A stretch of 64,000 bases of DNA from the NCBI RefSeq assembly GCF_900105585.1, contig NZ_FNRT01000002.1, positions 4,154,001-4,218,000 on the forward strand. Direction: 5' to 3'. Under the pieces are notes generated by a model. That model saw only the letters and a list, made by a program, of their open reading frames with translations, had not been told where the DNA came from and did not search any database. Within the stretch, counting starts at the first letter, position 1, and each line of letters begins with the position of its first letter. Position numbers and translations under genes: made by a program. The DNA comes from Nocardioides exalbidus (GTDB taxonomy: Bacteria; Actinomycetota; Actinomycetes; Propionibacteriales; Nocardioidaceae). Shown piece after piece: positions 50,800-58,822 of this stretch.

Positions 50800-51428
50800 C
50801 GCCAGACCGGGGCGACCTCGCGGCGGTAGCGGCGGGCGACGAACCGGGTCAGGACCGCGACGACCGGCGCTGGCACTGCGGCACGCAGCGCGGCGAGCTC
50901 CCGCTCCCCCGCCCCGTCCTGCATCCAGGCCAGCGCGTTGGCGGCGTCGACCGTGCTCGCCGGTCGCAGCTTCTTGGTCAGGGCCTTGAAGTCCTCGTCC
51001 TCCTTGATGGAGTCCATCAGGCCCTCGACGTCACGCTCCTCGTGGTCGAGGTGCCCGTTGACGACCACGCGGGCCCGCGCGACCTCGTCGGCCGCCGCCG
51101 CTGCGTTCGCGGAGGTCGGCGAGGCGACGAGGGCGTCCAGGCTCGCGGACACCGAGGCGAGCGCCGCCTTCATGGCCCCGTGCTCGGCCTCCATCTCCTC
51201 CAGCAGCCCGACGTCGAAGCCGCGCGACTCGAGGAACGGCCACATGTGCTCGTCCTCGGCCTCGTGGTGGTGCGTCAGCTCGCGCGCGAGGTTGCGCCAC
51301 GCCGTGCGCACCTCGCGGGCGCGGCCCGCATCGCCGTCGGCGAGCTCGCGCAACGCCTGCTCCGTCCGTGCCACGTCCCTGCGCACCGCGGCATGGATGA
51401 CCTGGTTCATGCTCATCTCTTCACCCAT
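50796..51428 (-). CDS. Hemerythrin HHE-domain protein
   Basis: A 210-aa protein with the HHE cation-binding domain: metal-binding His and Glu occur in NLARELTHHHEAEDEHMWPF, EMEAEHGAMKAAL and VNGHLDHEERDVEG. Such proteins bind oxygen, iron or nitric oxide, and some are redox sensors. ATG 51428 follows TAGCGT and exactly 6 nt. It lies in the gap between hisH and priA. Confidence 0.85.
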   Translation of the reverse strand: MGEEMSMNQVIHAAVRRDVARTEQALRELADGDAGRAREVRTAWRNLARELTHHHEAEDEHMWPFLESRGFDVGLLEEMEAEHGAMKAALASVSASLDALVASPTSANAAAAADEVARARVVVNGHLDHEERDVEGLMDSIKEDEDFKALTKKLRPASTVDAANALAWMQDGAGERELAALRAAVPAPVVAVLTRFVARRYRREVAPVWR

Positions 51429-51434
51429 GCCGGG

Positions 51435-51440
51435 ACGCTA
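51435..51440 (-). promoter_or_regulatory. -10 element of leaderless hemerythrin gene
   Basis: TAGCGT on the minus strand lies exactly 6 nt (CCCGGC) before ATG 51428. Confidence 0.55.
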
Positions 51441-51447
51441 GCCCCGA

Positions 51448-52116
51448 TCAGGCCAAGGTCTCGACCCAGTTTCGGAGCAGCTTCGCACCGGCATCACCGG
51501 ACTTCTCCGGGTGGAACTGGGTCGCCCACAGCGGTCCGTTCTCCACGGCGGCGACGAACCGGTCGCCCCCGTGCTCGGACCAGGTGACCAGCGGGGCGGC
51601 GGTGCGGTCGTTGGTGACGAGGTCCCACGAGCGCGCGGCGTAGGAGTGCACGAAGTAGAACCGCTCGTCCTCCGCCCCGGCGAACAGCCGGGTCCCGGTC
51701 GGCGCCTCGACCGTGTTCCAGCCCATGTGCGGCACCACGTCGGCCTCGAGCCGGGTGACCAGGCCGGGCCACTCGTCGCAGCCGTCGGTCTCGACGCCGT
51801 GCTCGACGCCACCGGCGAAGAGGATCTGCATGCCCACGCAGATGCCCAGCACGGGGCGACCTCCCGCGAGCCGTCGCCCGATGATCCGCTCGCCCTTGAT
51901 GGCGCGCAGCCCCGCCATGCAGGCAGCGTAGGCCCCCACCCCGGGGACGACGAGCCCGTCGGCCGCCAGCGCGGTGTCGAAGTCGGCGGTCAGCGTCACC
52001 GACGCACCGGCGCGCTCGACGGCGCGGACGACCGAGCGGACGTTGCCCGAGCCGTAGTCGAGGACGACGACGTCAGGCATCGCGGCGCCGGGTGGTGAGC
52101 TCGCAGGCTCGCTCAC
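51448..52116 (-). CDS. hisH: Imidazole glycerol phosphate synthase glutaminase HisH
   Basis: HisH supplies ammonia to HisF. The 222-aa class I glutaminase has the nucleophile Cys in GICVGMQILF, VHMGWNTVE-like VVPHMGWNTVEAP and a C-terminal His-Glu pair in TQFHPEKSG. The start GTG 52116 overlaps the hisB stop as GTGA with AAGGG upstream; ATG 52080 is an alternative that matches the usual PDVVVLDYG start. It is part of the hisD-hisC-hisB-hisH unit. Confidence 0.93.
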   Translation of the reverse strand: MSEPASSPPGAAMPDVVVLDYGSGNVRSVVRAVERAGASVTLTADFDTALAADGLVVPGVGAYAACMAGLRAIKGERIIGRRLAGGRPVLGICVGMQILFAGGVEHGVETDGCDEWPGLVTRLEADVVPHMGWNTVEAPTGTRLFAGAEDERFYFVHSYAARSWDLVTNDRTAAPLVTWSEHGGDRFVAAVENGPLWATQFHPEKSGDAGAKLLRNWVETLA

Positions 52117-52721
52117 AGGGCGCCCTTCGTCGACGGCACACCCGTCTCGCGCGGGTCGAGCGCGGTCGCGTCGCGGAACGCCCGCGCGAACGCCTTGTAC
52201 TGCGCCTCGACGATGTGGTGCGGGTCGCGCCCGCCGAGCACCCGCACGTGCAGGGCGAGGTGGGCGTGGAACGAGATCGACTCGAAGACGTGGCGGGTCA
52301 GGGAGCCCATGTAGGCCGCGCCGGTGCCGCCGATCGCGACGTACTGCTGGCCCTCGGGCTCGCCGCTGTGCACGCAGAACGGACGACCGGACACGTCGAC
52401 GACGGCCTGGACGATCGCCTCGTCGAGCGGCACGGTCGCGTCGCCGAAGCGGCGGATGCCGGACTTGTCGCCCAGCGCCTCGCGCAGCGCCTGCCCGAGC
52501 ACGATGGCGGTGTCCTCGACGGAGTGGTGCGCGTCGATGTGGGTGTCGCCGCTCGTCCGGACGACGAGGTCGACGAGCGAGTGGCGGGCGAACGCGTCGA
52601 GCATGTGGTCGTAGAACCCGACGCCGGTCGACACCTCGGAGCGGCCGGTGCCGTCGAGGTCGACCTCGACGACGACCTGCGACTCCTTGGTGGTGCGCTC
52701 GATCTTCGCGGTGCGGCTCAT
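52113..52721 (-). CDS. hisB: Imidazoleglycerol-phosphate dehydratase HisB
   Basis: A 202-aa monofunctional IGPD. It has the metal-binding His/Glu motifs GVGFYDHMLDAFARHSLVDL, DAHHSVEDTAI and FHAHLALHVRV. The ATG at 52721 overlaps the hisC stop as ATGA. No phosphatase domain is fused, so histidinol phosphate phosphatase must be a separate enzyme (not found among the his genes here). Confidence 0.95.
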   Translation of the reverse strand: MSRTAKIERTTKESQVVVEVDLDGTGRSEVSTGVGFYDHMLDAFARHSLVDLVVRTSGDTHIDAHHSVEDTAIVLGQALREALGDKSGIRRFGDATVPLDEAIVQAVVDVSGRPFCVHSGEPEGQQYVAIGGTGAAYMGSLTRHVFESISFHAHLALHVRVLGGRDPHHIVEAQYKAFARAFRDATALDPRETGVPSTKGAL

Positions 52722-53881
52722 GCGAGGTCCTTCTGCTCGGACGTGTCCTGGGGCGTCTGCTGGGTCGTCTGCTGGGGCGTGTCCTGGACGGTCTCCAGGA
52801 GTGCCTGCCTGAATGCTGCCATCTCCGCGGCCGTGCCGATCGAGACGCGCAGCCAGCCGTCCGGCCCGGTCTCGCGGATCAGCACCCCGCGGTCGACCAT
52901 CCCCTGCCACACGGCGTGCCGGTCGGCGAACCGTCCGAACAACGCGAAGTTGGCGTCGGAGTCGGCCACCTCGAACCCCTGCTCGCGCAGCCAGGCCACG
53001 GTCGCGTCGCGCTCGACGCGGAGCTCCTCGACCTTGCCCAGCAGCTCCGGTGCGTGCCGCAGGGCGGCCAGGGCGGTCGCCTGCGTGACGGCGGAGAGGT
53101 GGTACGGCAGGCGCACCACGCGGATCGCGTCGCAGATCGCCGGGTCGGCGGCGAGGTAGCCCAGCCGCGCACCGGCCAGGGCGAACGCCTTGCTCATCGT
53201 GCGGGTGACCACCAGGTTGCGGTGGACGGGCAGCAGCTCCAGCGCGCTCGGCGTCCCGGTCCTGCGGAACTCGACGTAGGCCTCGTCGACCACGACGATC
53301 CCGGCCGGCTCGTAGGACGCCGCCGCCTCGCACAGCATCGTGACCGCCTCGGGCGGCAGCGCCGTGCCCGTCGGGTTGTTGGGGCTCGGCAGCAGCACGA
53401 CCGTCGGCTGCTTCTCCAGCACCAGGTCACGCGCCGCGTCGAGGTCGAGGGAGAAGTCGTCCGCCCGGTGGCCGGCGACCCACTCGGTGAGGGTGTCGCG
53501 GGCGTACTCCGGGTACATCGAGTAGGTCGGCGCGAACGACAGTGCCACGCGCCCGGGCCCGCCGAAGGCCTGGAGCAGCTGCAGCATCACCTCGTTGGAG
53601 CCGTTGGCCGCCCACACCATCTCGGGGGTGATGCCCGTGCCGCCGTCGCCCTCGAGGTACGCCGCCAGCCCGGCGCGCAGCTCGGAGAACTCTCGGTCGG
53701 GATAGCGGTTGAGGGAGGCCGCCGCCTCGCCCACGGACCGGGCGATGTCGGCAGCAGCCTCCGGCGAGGGCCCGTAGGGGTTCTCGTTGACGTTGAGCTG
53801 GACCGGGAGGTCGAGCTGCGGCGCGCCATAGGGCTCGATCCCCTGCAGCTCCTCGCGCAGGGGTGGGAACGCGGCGTTCAC
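52718..53881 (-). CDS. hisC: Histidinol-phosphate aminotransferase HisC
   Basis: A 387-aa PLP enzyme. The PLP lysine is in TRTMSKAFALAGARLGYLA and the N-terminal NVNENPYGPSPEAA is typical. Start GTG 53881 overlaps the hisD stop as GTGA. An unusual C-terminal tail carries four tetrapeptides VQDT-PQQT-TQQT-PQDT encoded by a 12-bp tandem repeat (52742-52789) just before the stop; it is absent from the typical family. Confidence 0.94.
   Translation of the reverse strand: MNAAFPPLREELQGIEPYGAPQLDLPVQLNVNENPYGPSPEAAADIARSVGEAAASLNRYPDREFSELRAGLAAYLEGDGGTGITPEMVWAANGSNEVMLQLLQAFGGPGRVALSFAPTYSMYPEYARDTLTEWVAGHRADDFSLDLDAARDLVLEKQPTVVLLPSPNNPTGTALPPEAVTMLCEAAASYEPAGIVVVDEAYVEFRRTGTPSALELLPVHRNLVVTRTMSKAFALAGARLGYLAADPAICDAIRVVRLPYHLSAVTQATALAALRHAPELLGKVEELRVERDATVAWLREQGFEVADSDANFALFGRFADRHAVWQGMVDRGVLIRETGPDGWLRVSIGTAAEMAAFRQALLETVQDTPQQTTQQTPQDTSEQKDLA
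52742..52789 (-). repeat. 12-bp tandem repeat encoding HisC C-terminal tail
   Basis: Four units of 12 bp (plus-strand CGTGTCCTGGGG, CGTCTGCTGGGT, CGTCTGCTGGGG, CGTGTCCTGGAC) code for xQ(D/Q)T repeats. A copy-number change of whole units would keep the reading frame, so length could vary between strains. Confidence 0.8.
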
Positions 53882-55212
53882 GACTCGGCTCGCGTCTCGG
53901 AGCGGGAGGCGTCGAAGCGGACCGTCACGGCCTGGCCGTGGCTGGGCAGGTCCTCGGCCTCGGCGAGCGCGACGACGTGGTCGGCCACCTCGGCGAGCGC
54001 GGCCTGCGAGTAGTCGACGACGTGCATCGACCGCGTGAAGGCGCGCACCGACAGCCCGCTGGAGTGGCAGGCGCAGCCCGCGGTGGGCAGCACGTGGTTG
54101 GAGCCGGCGCAGTAGTCGCCGACGGAGACCGGTGCCCACGGGCCGATGAACACGGCACCGGCGTTGCGCACCCGGGCGGCGTGCGCGCGCGCGTCGGCGG
54201 TGTGGATCTCGAGGTGCTCGGCGGCGTAGGCGTTGACGACGTCGACGCCCTGGTCCATGTCGTCGACCAGCACGATCCCGGACTGGCGGCCGTCGAGGGC
54301 CGTCCGGATCCGCTCGGTGTGGCGGGTGGCGAAGACCTGCTTGTCGAGCTCGGCCTCGACGGCGTCGGCCAGCGCGAGCGAGTCGGTGACGAGCACCGAA
54401 CCGGCCATGGGGTCGTGCTCGGCCTGGCTGATCAGGTCGGCGGCGACGAACGCCGCGTCGGCGCTGTCGTCGGCCAGGATGGCGATCTCGGTCGGCCCGG
54501 CCTCCGAGTCGATGCCGACCACGCCGCGCAGCAGCCGCTTGGCGGCGGCGACGTAGACGTTGCCGGGACCGGTGACCAGGTCGACCCGCTCGCACGGGCC
54601 GGCGCCGTGGGCGAACATCGCGATCGCCTGCGCACCGCCGACGGCGTACACCTCGTCGACGCCGAGCAGCGCGCACGCGGCCAGGATCGTCGGCTCGGGC
54701 AGCCCGCCGCTGTTCTTCTGCGGGGGGCTGGCCAGCGCGATCGAGCGCACGCCGGCGACCTGCGCCGGGACGACGTTCATCACGACGCTGCTCACCAAAG
54801 GGGCGAGCCCGCCGGGGACGTAGAGCCCGACGCGGTCGATCGGCACCTTGCGGTGCGTGACGACGGCGCCCGGCGCGAGCTCGCTGGTCACGTCGTGCTC
54901 GAGCTCGGCGGCACAGGTGATCCGCAGGCGCCGGATCGACTCCTCGAGCCCGGCCCGGACGGCCGGGTCGAGGGTCTCCAGAGCGGTGGTGATGGCCTCG
55001 CGCGGCACGGCGATCTCATCGCTCTCGACCCCGTCGAACCGGGCGGACAGCTCGGTGATCGCCTCGACCCCACGGGCCCGGACGGCGTCGATGATGGGCT
55101 GCACCTGATGCGTGGCGGCCTCGACGTCGAACTCGGCGCGAGGCACGCTCGCGCGGTAGTCGACGGACGCCGGGTCGGCGCCCCTCAGGTCGATGCGGCG
55201 GATCAGGGACAT
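53878..55212 (-). CDS. hisD: Histidinol dehydrogenase HisD
   Basis: A 444-aa Zn-dependent NAD+ enzyme that oxidises histidinol to histidine. The zinc-binding region GSNHVLPTAGCACHSSGLSV and VAADLISQAEHDPMAGSVLV with the Glu-His pair are present, and the first Rossmann part has GGLAPLVSSVVMNVVPAQVA. First gene of hisDCBH. ATG 55212 follows TAGGAT and exactly 6 nt, so the operon is probably leaderless. It is divergent from the LON-domain gene. Confidence 0.95.
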   Translation of the reverse strand: MSLIRRIDLRGADPASVDYRASVPRAEFDVEAATHQVQPIIDAVRARGVEAITELSARFDGVESDEIAVPREAITTALETLDPAVRAGLEESIRRLRITCAAELEHDVTSELAPGAVVTHRKVPIDRVGLYVPGGLAPLVSSVVMNVVPAQVAGVRSIALASPPQKNSGGLPEPTILAACALLGVDEVYAVGGAQAIAMFAHGAGPCERVDLVTGPGNVYVAAAKRLLRGVVGIDSEAGPTEIAILADDSADAAFVAADLISQAEHDPMAGSVLVTDSLALADAVEAELDKQVFATRHTERIRTALDGRQSGIVLVDDMDQGVDVVNAYAAEHLEIHTADARAHAARVRNAGAVFIGPWAPVSVGDYCAGSNHVLPTAGCACHSSGLSVRAFTRSMHVVDYSQAALAEVADHVVALAEAEDLPSHGQAVTVRFDASRSETRAES

Positions 55213-55218
55213 GGTCCG

Positions 55219-55224
55219 ATCCTA
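55219..55224 (-). promoter_or_regulatory. -10 element of leaderless his operon
   Basis: TAGGAT on the minus strand lies exactly 6 nt (CGGACC) before hisD ATG 55212. Confidence 0.55.
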
Positions 55225-55278
55225 GTTTCACCCGGCGGGTCGACCGGCATCGCGGGCCCGGCGTGGACAGCCTCCGGC

Positions 55279-55284
55279 TAGGGT
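55279..55284 (+). promoter_or_regulatory. -10 element of leaderless LON-domain gene
   Basis: TAGGGT lies exactly 6 nt (CGGAGG) before GTG 55291. Confidence 0.55.
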
Positions 55285-55290
55285 CGGAGG

Positions 55291-55956
55291 GTGAGCGAGC
55301 AGCTGCCGATGTTTCCGCTGAACACCGTGGTGTTCCCGGGGATGAGCCTGCCGCTGCACGTCTTCGAGGACCGCTACCGCCTCCTGGTGCGCCACCTGCT
55401 CACCGTGGAGGACCCGGCCCAGCGTGTCTTCGGCACCGTCGCGATCCGGGAGGGCTACGAGGTCGGTGACCACGGTGCCCAGTCGGTCTACCGCGTCGGG
55501 TGCGTCCTCCAGCTCACCGAGGTCGACCGCCGCGACGACGGCACGTTCGACATCGTGGCCGTCGCGCGCGAGCGGATGATGCTCGAGGAGATGCAGCGCG
55601 GCGAGGAGTTCCCGCACGGCGTGGTCGCCAAGCTCGGCGAGCCGGAGGTCGACGTGCCGACCGAGGTGCTCGACCGTGCGCGCTCGACCTTCACCGCCTT
55701 CCGCGCGGCGATGACCGCACTCCAGGGCGACCCGTTCAGCGGCACGCTCCCCCGCGACCCCGACTACCTCGCCTGGACGCTCTCGGCACTCACCCCGCTG
55801 CCGATGGCCGAGCGGCAGTCGCTGCTCGAGGCGGAGGACGCCACCGAGCGCCTCGAGCTGGTCACCCGTCTCCTCACCGAGGAGCTCCGGGCGATCAACG
55901 TGATCCCGTCGCTGCCCGCCACGCAGGTCGCCCGCACCGCGTGGTCCCCCAACTAG
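55291..55956 (+). CDS. LON substrate-binding-domain protein
   Basis: A 221-aa protein with the N-terminal domain of Lon protease alone (MFPLNTVVFPGMSLPLHVFE, YRVGCVLQLTEVDRRDDGTF) and no ATPase or protease part. Such stand-alone LON domains are widespread and of unknown function, perhaps protein-binding. GTG 55291 is preceded by a TAGGGT -10 at leaderless spacing. It ends 8 bp before the YbaK-type gene and may be co-transcribed with it. Confidence 0.87.
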   Translation: MSEQLPMFPLNTVVFPGMSLPLHVFEDRYRLLVRHLLTVEDPAQRVFGTVAIREGYEVGDHGAQSVYRVGCVLQLTEVDRRDDGTFDIVAVARERMMLEEMQRGEEFPHGVVAKLGEPEVDVPTEVLDRARSTFTAFRAAMTALQGDPFSGTLPRDPDYLAWTLSALTPLPMAERQSLLEAEDATERLELVTRLLTEELRAINVIPSLPATQVARTAWSPN

Positions 55957-55964
55957 ATCCGCTG

Positions 55965-56480
55965 ATGGCGAAGAAGTCGAAGACCGTCGGGGGTACGCCG
56001 GCCACGGTGGCGCTGAGCGCCGCCGGCATCGCGTTCGAGGTGCGGGCCTACGAGCACGATCCTCACGCGGAGTCCTACGGGCTGGAGGCCGCGGAGGCCC
56101 TCGACGCCGACCCGGCCACGGTGTTCAAGACGCTGCTCGCCTCCCTCGACCCGTCGACGGGCTCAGGGCGACGCGACACGCTCGTGGTCGGGATCGTGCC
56201 GGTCACCGGGCAGCTGGACCTCAAGGCGCTGGCGCGGGCCCTGGGCGGGAGCAAGGCCGTGATGGCCGAGGTCGCCGCCGCCGAGCGCGCCACCGGCTAC
56301 GTCGCGGGAGGCATCTCCCCGATCGGGCAGAAGCGCGCGCACCCGACCGTGCTGGACGCCTCCGCCCTCGACCACGACACCATCCTGGTCTCGGGTGGGC
56401 GGCGCGGGTTCGACATCGCGCTCGCACCACGCGACCTGGTGGCGATCACCGGAGCGGTGACCGCCACCATCGGTCGCTAG
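55965..56480 (+). CDS. ybaK: YbaK/EbsC-type Cys-tRNA(Pro) deacylase
   Basis: A 171-aa YbaK-fold editing protein that removes Cys from mischarged tRNA-Pro. It has DADPATVFKTLLASL and GISPIGQKRAHPTVLDAS (conserved GXXXP-type loop), the family core. ATG 55965 is 8 bp after the LON-domain stop. Length is normal. Substrate is inferred from the family. Confidence 0.88.
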   Translation: MAKKSKTVGGTPATVALSAAGIAFEVRAYEHDPHAESYGLEAAEALDADPATVFKTLLASLDPSTGSGRRDTLVVGIVPVTGQLDLKALARALGGSKAVMAEVAAAERATGYVAGGISPIGQKRAHPTVLDASALDHDTILVSGGRRGFDIALAPRDLVAITGAVTATIGR

Positions 56481-56498
56481 GTCTGGCGGCCTGTCGGA

Positions 56499-58232
56499 TC
56501 AGTTGGTCGTCAGCTTGAGCATGCCGTGGACGACGTCGCCGTCGACCCACCCGCTGACCCCGAACGACGAGAGCGGCTCGAGGTTCTTGCTGAGCTCGGG
56601 CTCGTCCTTCGTGAGCCGGACCAGCCAGTCGTCGTCGGCGTCGAAGTTCACGAACAGCACGGTCTGGGCGTCGCCGTCGATGACCTGGGAGTAGACGTCG
56701 CTGCCACCGAGGCCGCTGTCGCTCTCGAGCGTGCCGCGGTAGTCGTCGCTGAGGGCGAGCACGGCGTAGCCGTCACCCTCGGAGACCTGGAGGTACTGCT
56801 CGGCCTCCGGACCCGCGATAGCACTGATCTTGTCGAGGACGGCCTGGATGTCGCCGGCGTCGCCCTTGATCTTGATGCCGACCGGGATCTCCTGCGGTCC
56901 GCCGTTGGCGATCGCGTCGGGGTCGATGCCGCTGCCGACGGAGACCGTCACGCCCTCGCCGAGGAGCGTCTCGACGTCCTCGGGGAACGACAGGCCGGTC
57001 TCGGTCTCGAACTGGGCGAGCTGGTCGTCGATCGTCGCGGCCTCGTCGGGCGCGAGGGTCTTGACGTAGTCGAGCAGGCCCTGGGCCCAGCCGTCGCCGA
57101 GCGAGAAGCCGAACGCGGCGACCGTGTCCTCGGGGAGGTCGGAGACCATGTCGACGCCCTCCTCGCTGGTGAGGAACTTGGTCAGGTCCTTCTGGTAGTT
57201 GCTCATGGCGTACTCGATCTCGACCGAGCCGTCGTTGAAGCGGACCGTGGCCGCGGCGCCGTCGAAGTCGTTGATCATCTGCTGCAGCTCCGGCGGGATC
57301 TCCTCCGAGCCGGCGTCGGACCCCGGGTCCGCGCTGGTGCTGTCGTCGGTGGTGAAGCAGGCGTCCATCTCCTCGGCCGTGGTGGCGTCGGCGAAGCACT
57401 CCTCGTCGAAGCTGCCGCTGCCGCTCGTGGAGCTGCCACCCGTGAGCGGGCTGGCGGCCATGCCGAGCGGGGAGGCGGCGAGGTCGCCGACGTACTTGGC
57501 GGCCTCCTTGGAGACGTAGAAGGACATGAAGCCGTCGTCGCCGGCCTCGCCGGTCCACTCCCCGAAGGCGGAGTCGGCCGCGAGCGTGCCCTTGTCGGTC
57601 GCGTCGACGACCTTCTGCGCGAGCTCCTCGGTCTCGGCGACGACCATCCAGTCGCCGTCGACCACCCAGCCGCCGGCCTCGCCGTCGGTGGTGCCCCCGC
57701 AGGTCTCGACCAGGTTGGCCATGCCGTCGTCGGCCTTGCCGGCGTCGGTGACCTGGACGACACCGACCGCGGTCGGCTCCTCCTCGCCGAGGTCGATCGC
57801 CGCGATGGCGGCCCGCGAGCCGAGCCAGGGCTTCACGTCGTCGGCGTAGTCGAGGCCCTCGCACTCGCCGGACTTGGTGATCTCCTCGAAGAGCCGCTCG
57901 CGCAGGTCGTCGTCGGTGTCGAGGTTGATCTCGTCGGTGAACGCCGGGAACTTGCGCAGCGTCTTGATGGCCTCGATCTTCTGGCCGCCGGAGGGGTCCA
58001 GGTCGACGCTGGCGTAGGCGATCGTCGAGGCCGGGAGGGCCTCGGCAGGCTGGGCGCCGGTCGAGAAGAAGCTGGTGGCGGCCCAGGCACCGCCGGCGAC
58101 GACGGCGCCGCCGACGACCAGGGCACCGAGCGCGACGAGCCGCTTCTTGTTGTCGTTGGCCGGGGCGGGCATCGCCGGCCCCGTGCTGTCCAGGTATTCG
58201 GGACCGTTCGGTCCGCCCGGCGTCGTGCTCAT
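56499..58232 (-). CDS. DUF3352 membrane-anchored secreted protein
   Basis: A 577-aa protein with a short cytoplasmic N-terminus, one membrane segment (RLVALGALVVGGAVVAGGAW) and a large acidic extracytoplasmic domain. DUF3352 proteins have no known function. Its Asp/Glu and Ser-rich middle (EECFADATTAEEMDACF with paired Cys, then DDSTSADPGSDAGSEE) suggests a surface-exposed linker. ATG 58232 was chosen with GGGGGAGC upstream. It ends 18 bp from the convergent deacylase. Confidence 0.83.
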   Translation of the reverse strand: MSTTPGGPNGPEYLDSTGPAMPAPANDNKKRLVALGALVVGGAVVAGGAWAATSFFSTGAQPAEALPASTIAYASVDLDPSGGQKIEAIKTLRKFPAFTDEINLDTDDDLRERLFEEITKSGECEGLDYADDVKPWLGSRAAIAAIDLGEEEPTAVGVVQVTDAGKADDGMANLVETCGGTTDGEAGGWVVDGDWMVVAETEELAQKVVDATDKGTLAADSAFGEWTGEAGDDGFMSFYVSKEAAKYVGDLAASPLGMAASPLTGGSSTSGSGSFDEECFADATTAEEMDACFTTDDSTSADPGSDAGSEEIPPELQQMINDFDGAAATVRFNDGSVEIEYAMSNYQKDLTKFLTSEEGVDMVSDLPEDTVAAFGFSLGDGWAQGLLDYVKTLAPDEAATIDDQLAQFETETGLSFPEDVETLLGEGVTVSVGSGIDPDAIANGGPQEIPVGIKIKGDAGDIQAVLDKISAIAGPEAEQYLQVSEGDGYAVLALSDDYRGTLESDSGLGGSDVYSQVIDGDAQTVLFVNFDADDDWLVRLTKDEPELSKNLEPLSSFGVSGWVDGDVVHGMLKLTTN

Positions 58233-58303
58233 CTCGATCTGCTCCCCCACGTCACACACGCCCCGAAGAAGGTCGGGACCACCCCGTCTGGTCGGGACTC
58301 AGC

Positions 58304-58822
58304 CTACCCACGTGAACGGCGGGCCAACCCCTGCTTCCCCAAGAGATACGTGCCGACCAGACCAGCCATCGCGCCCGCCGGCAGGGCGAGCAGCGCGCTG
58401 GAGTGCCAGGCCACGCGGTCGGCGTCGGGAGCGGTGAGGCCGAGATCCCCCGGCAGCTTCGTGTAGTCGGGCTTCGCAGCCGCCAGCACCTGCGGGTCGG
58501 CCGGTCCCAGCGCGTGGCCCACGGCGTACATCAGGAAGCCGGCGGCGACCGCGGCGACCAGCACGCTCACGGTGGTGACGACCTCGTGCCCACGCCAGAT
58601 CCCGCAGAGCACGCCGAGCACCAGCCCGAGCGGCACGGCGATCACCACGAAGAGGGCGATGCTGCTGAAGGACCGGTCGGGGCCGGCGGGCTCGAGGTAC
58701 CACTGGCCCTGGTAGGTCAGGCCCGTCGTCGGGTCCCACAGCCACTCCCAGAGCACGCCCGCGGCGGCTCCGGCGAGGAGGAACAGCGCGGTCACGAGAC
58801 CGACGCGGCGCAGTGCGCTCAT
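58304..58822 (-). CDS. Small membrane protein of unknown function (DUF2567-like)
   Basis: A 172-aa protein with about four membrane segments (LVTALFLLAGAAAGVLWEWL, IALFVVIAVPLGLVLGVLCG, VSVLVAAVAAGFLMYAVG, and a C-terminal ALLALPAGAMAGLVGTYLLG). An intervening hydrophilic loop contains QGQWYLEPAGPDRSF. Its ATG overlaps the dnaE1 stop as ATGA, so it is co-translated with dnaE1. The family name is only a weak match; function unknown. Confidence 0.7.
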   Translation of the reverse strand: MSALRRVGLVTALFLLAGAAAGVLWEWLWDPTTGLTYQGQWYLEPAGPDRSFSSIALFVVIAVPLGLVLGVLCGIWRGHEVVTTVSVLVAAVAAGFLMYAVGHALGPADPQVLAAAKPDYTKLPGDLGLTAPDADRVAWHSSALLALPAGAMAGLVGTYLLGKQGLARRSRG

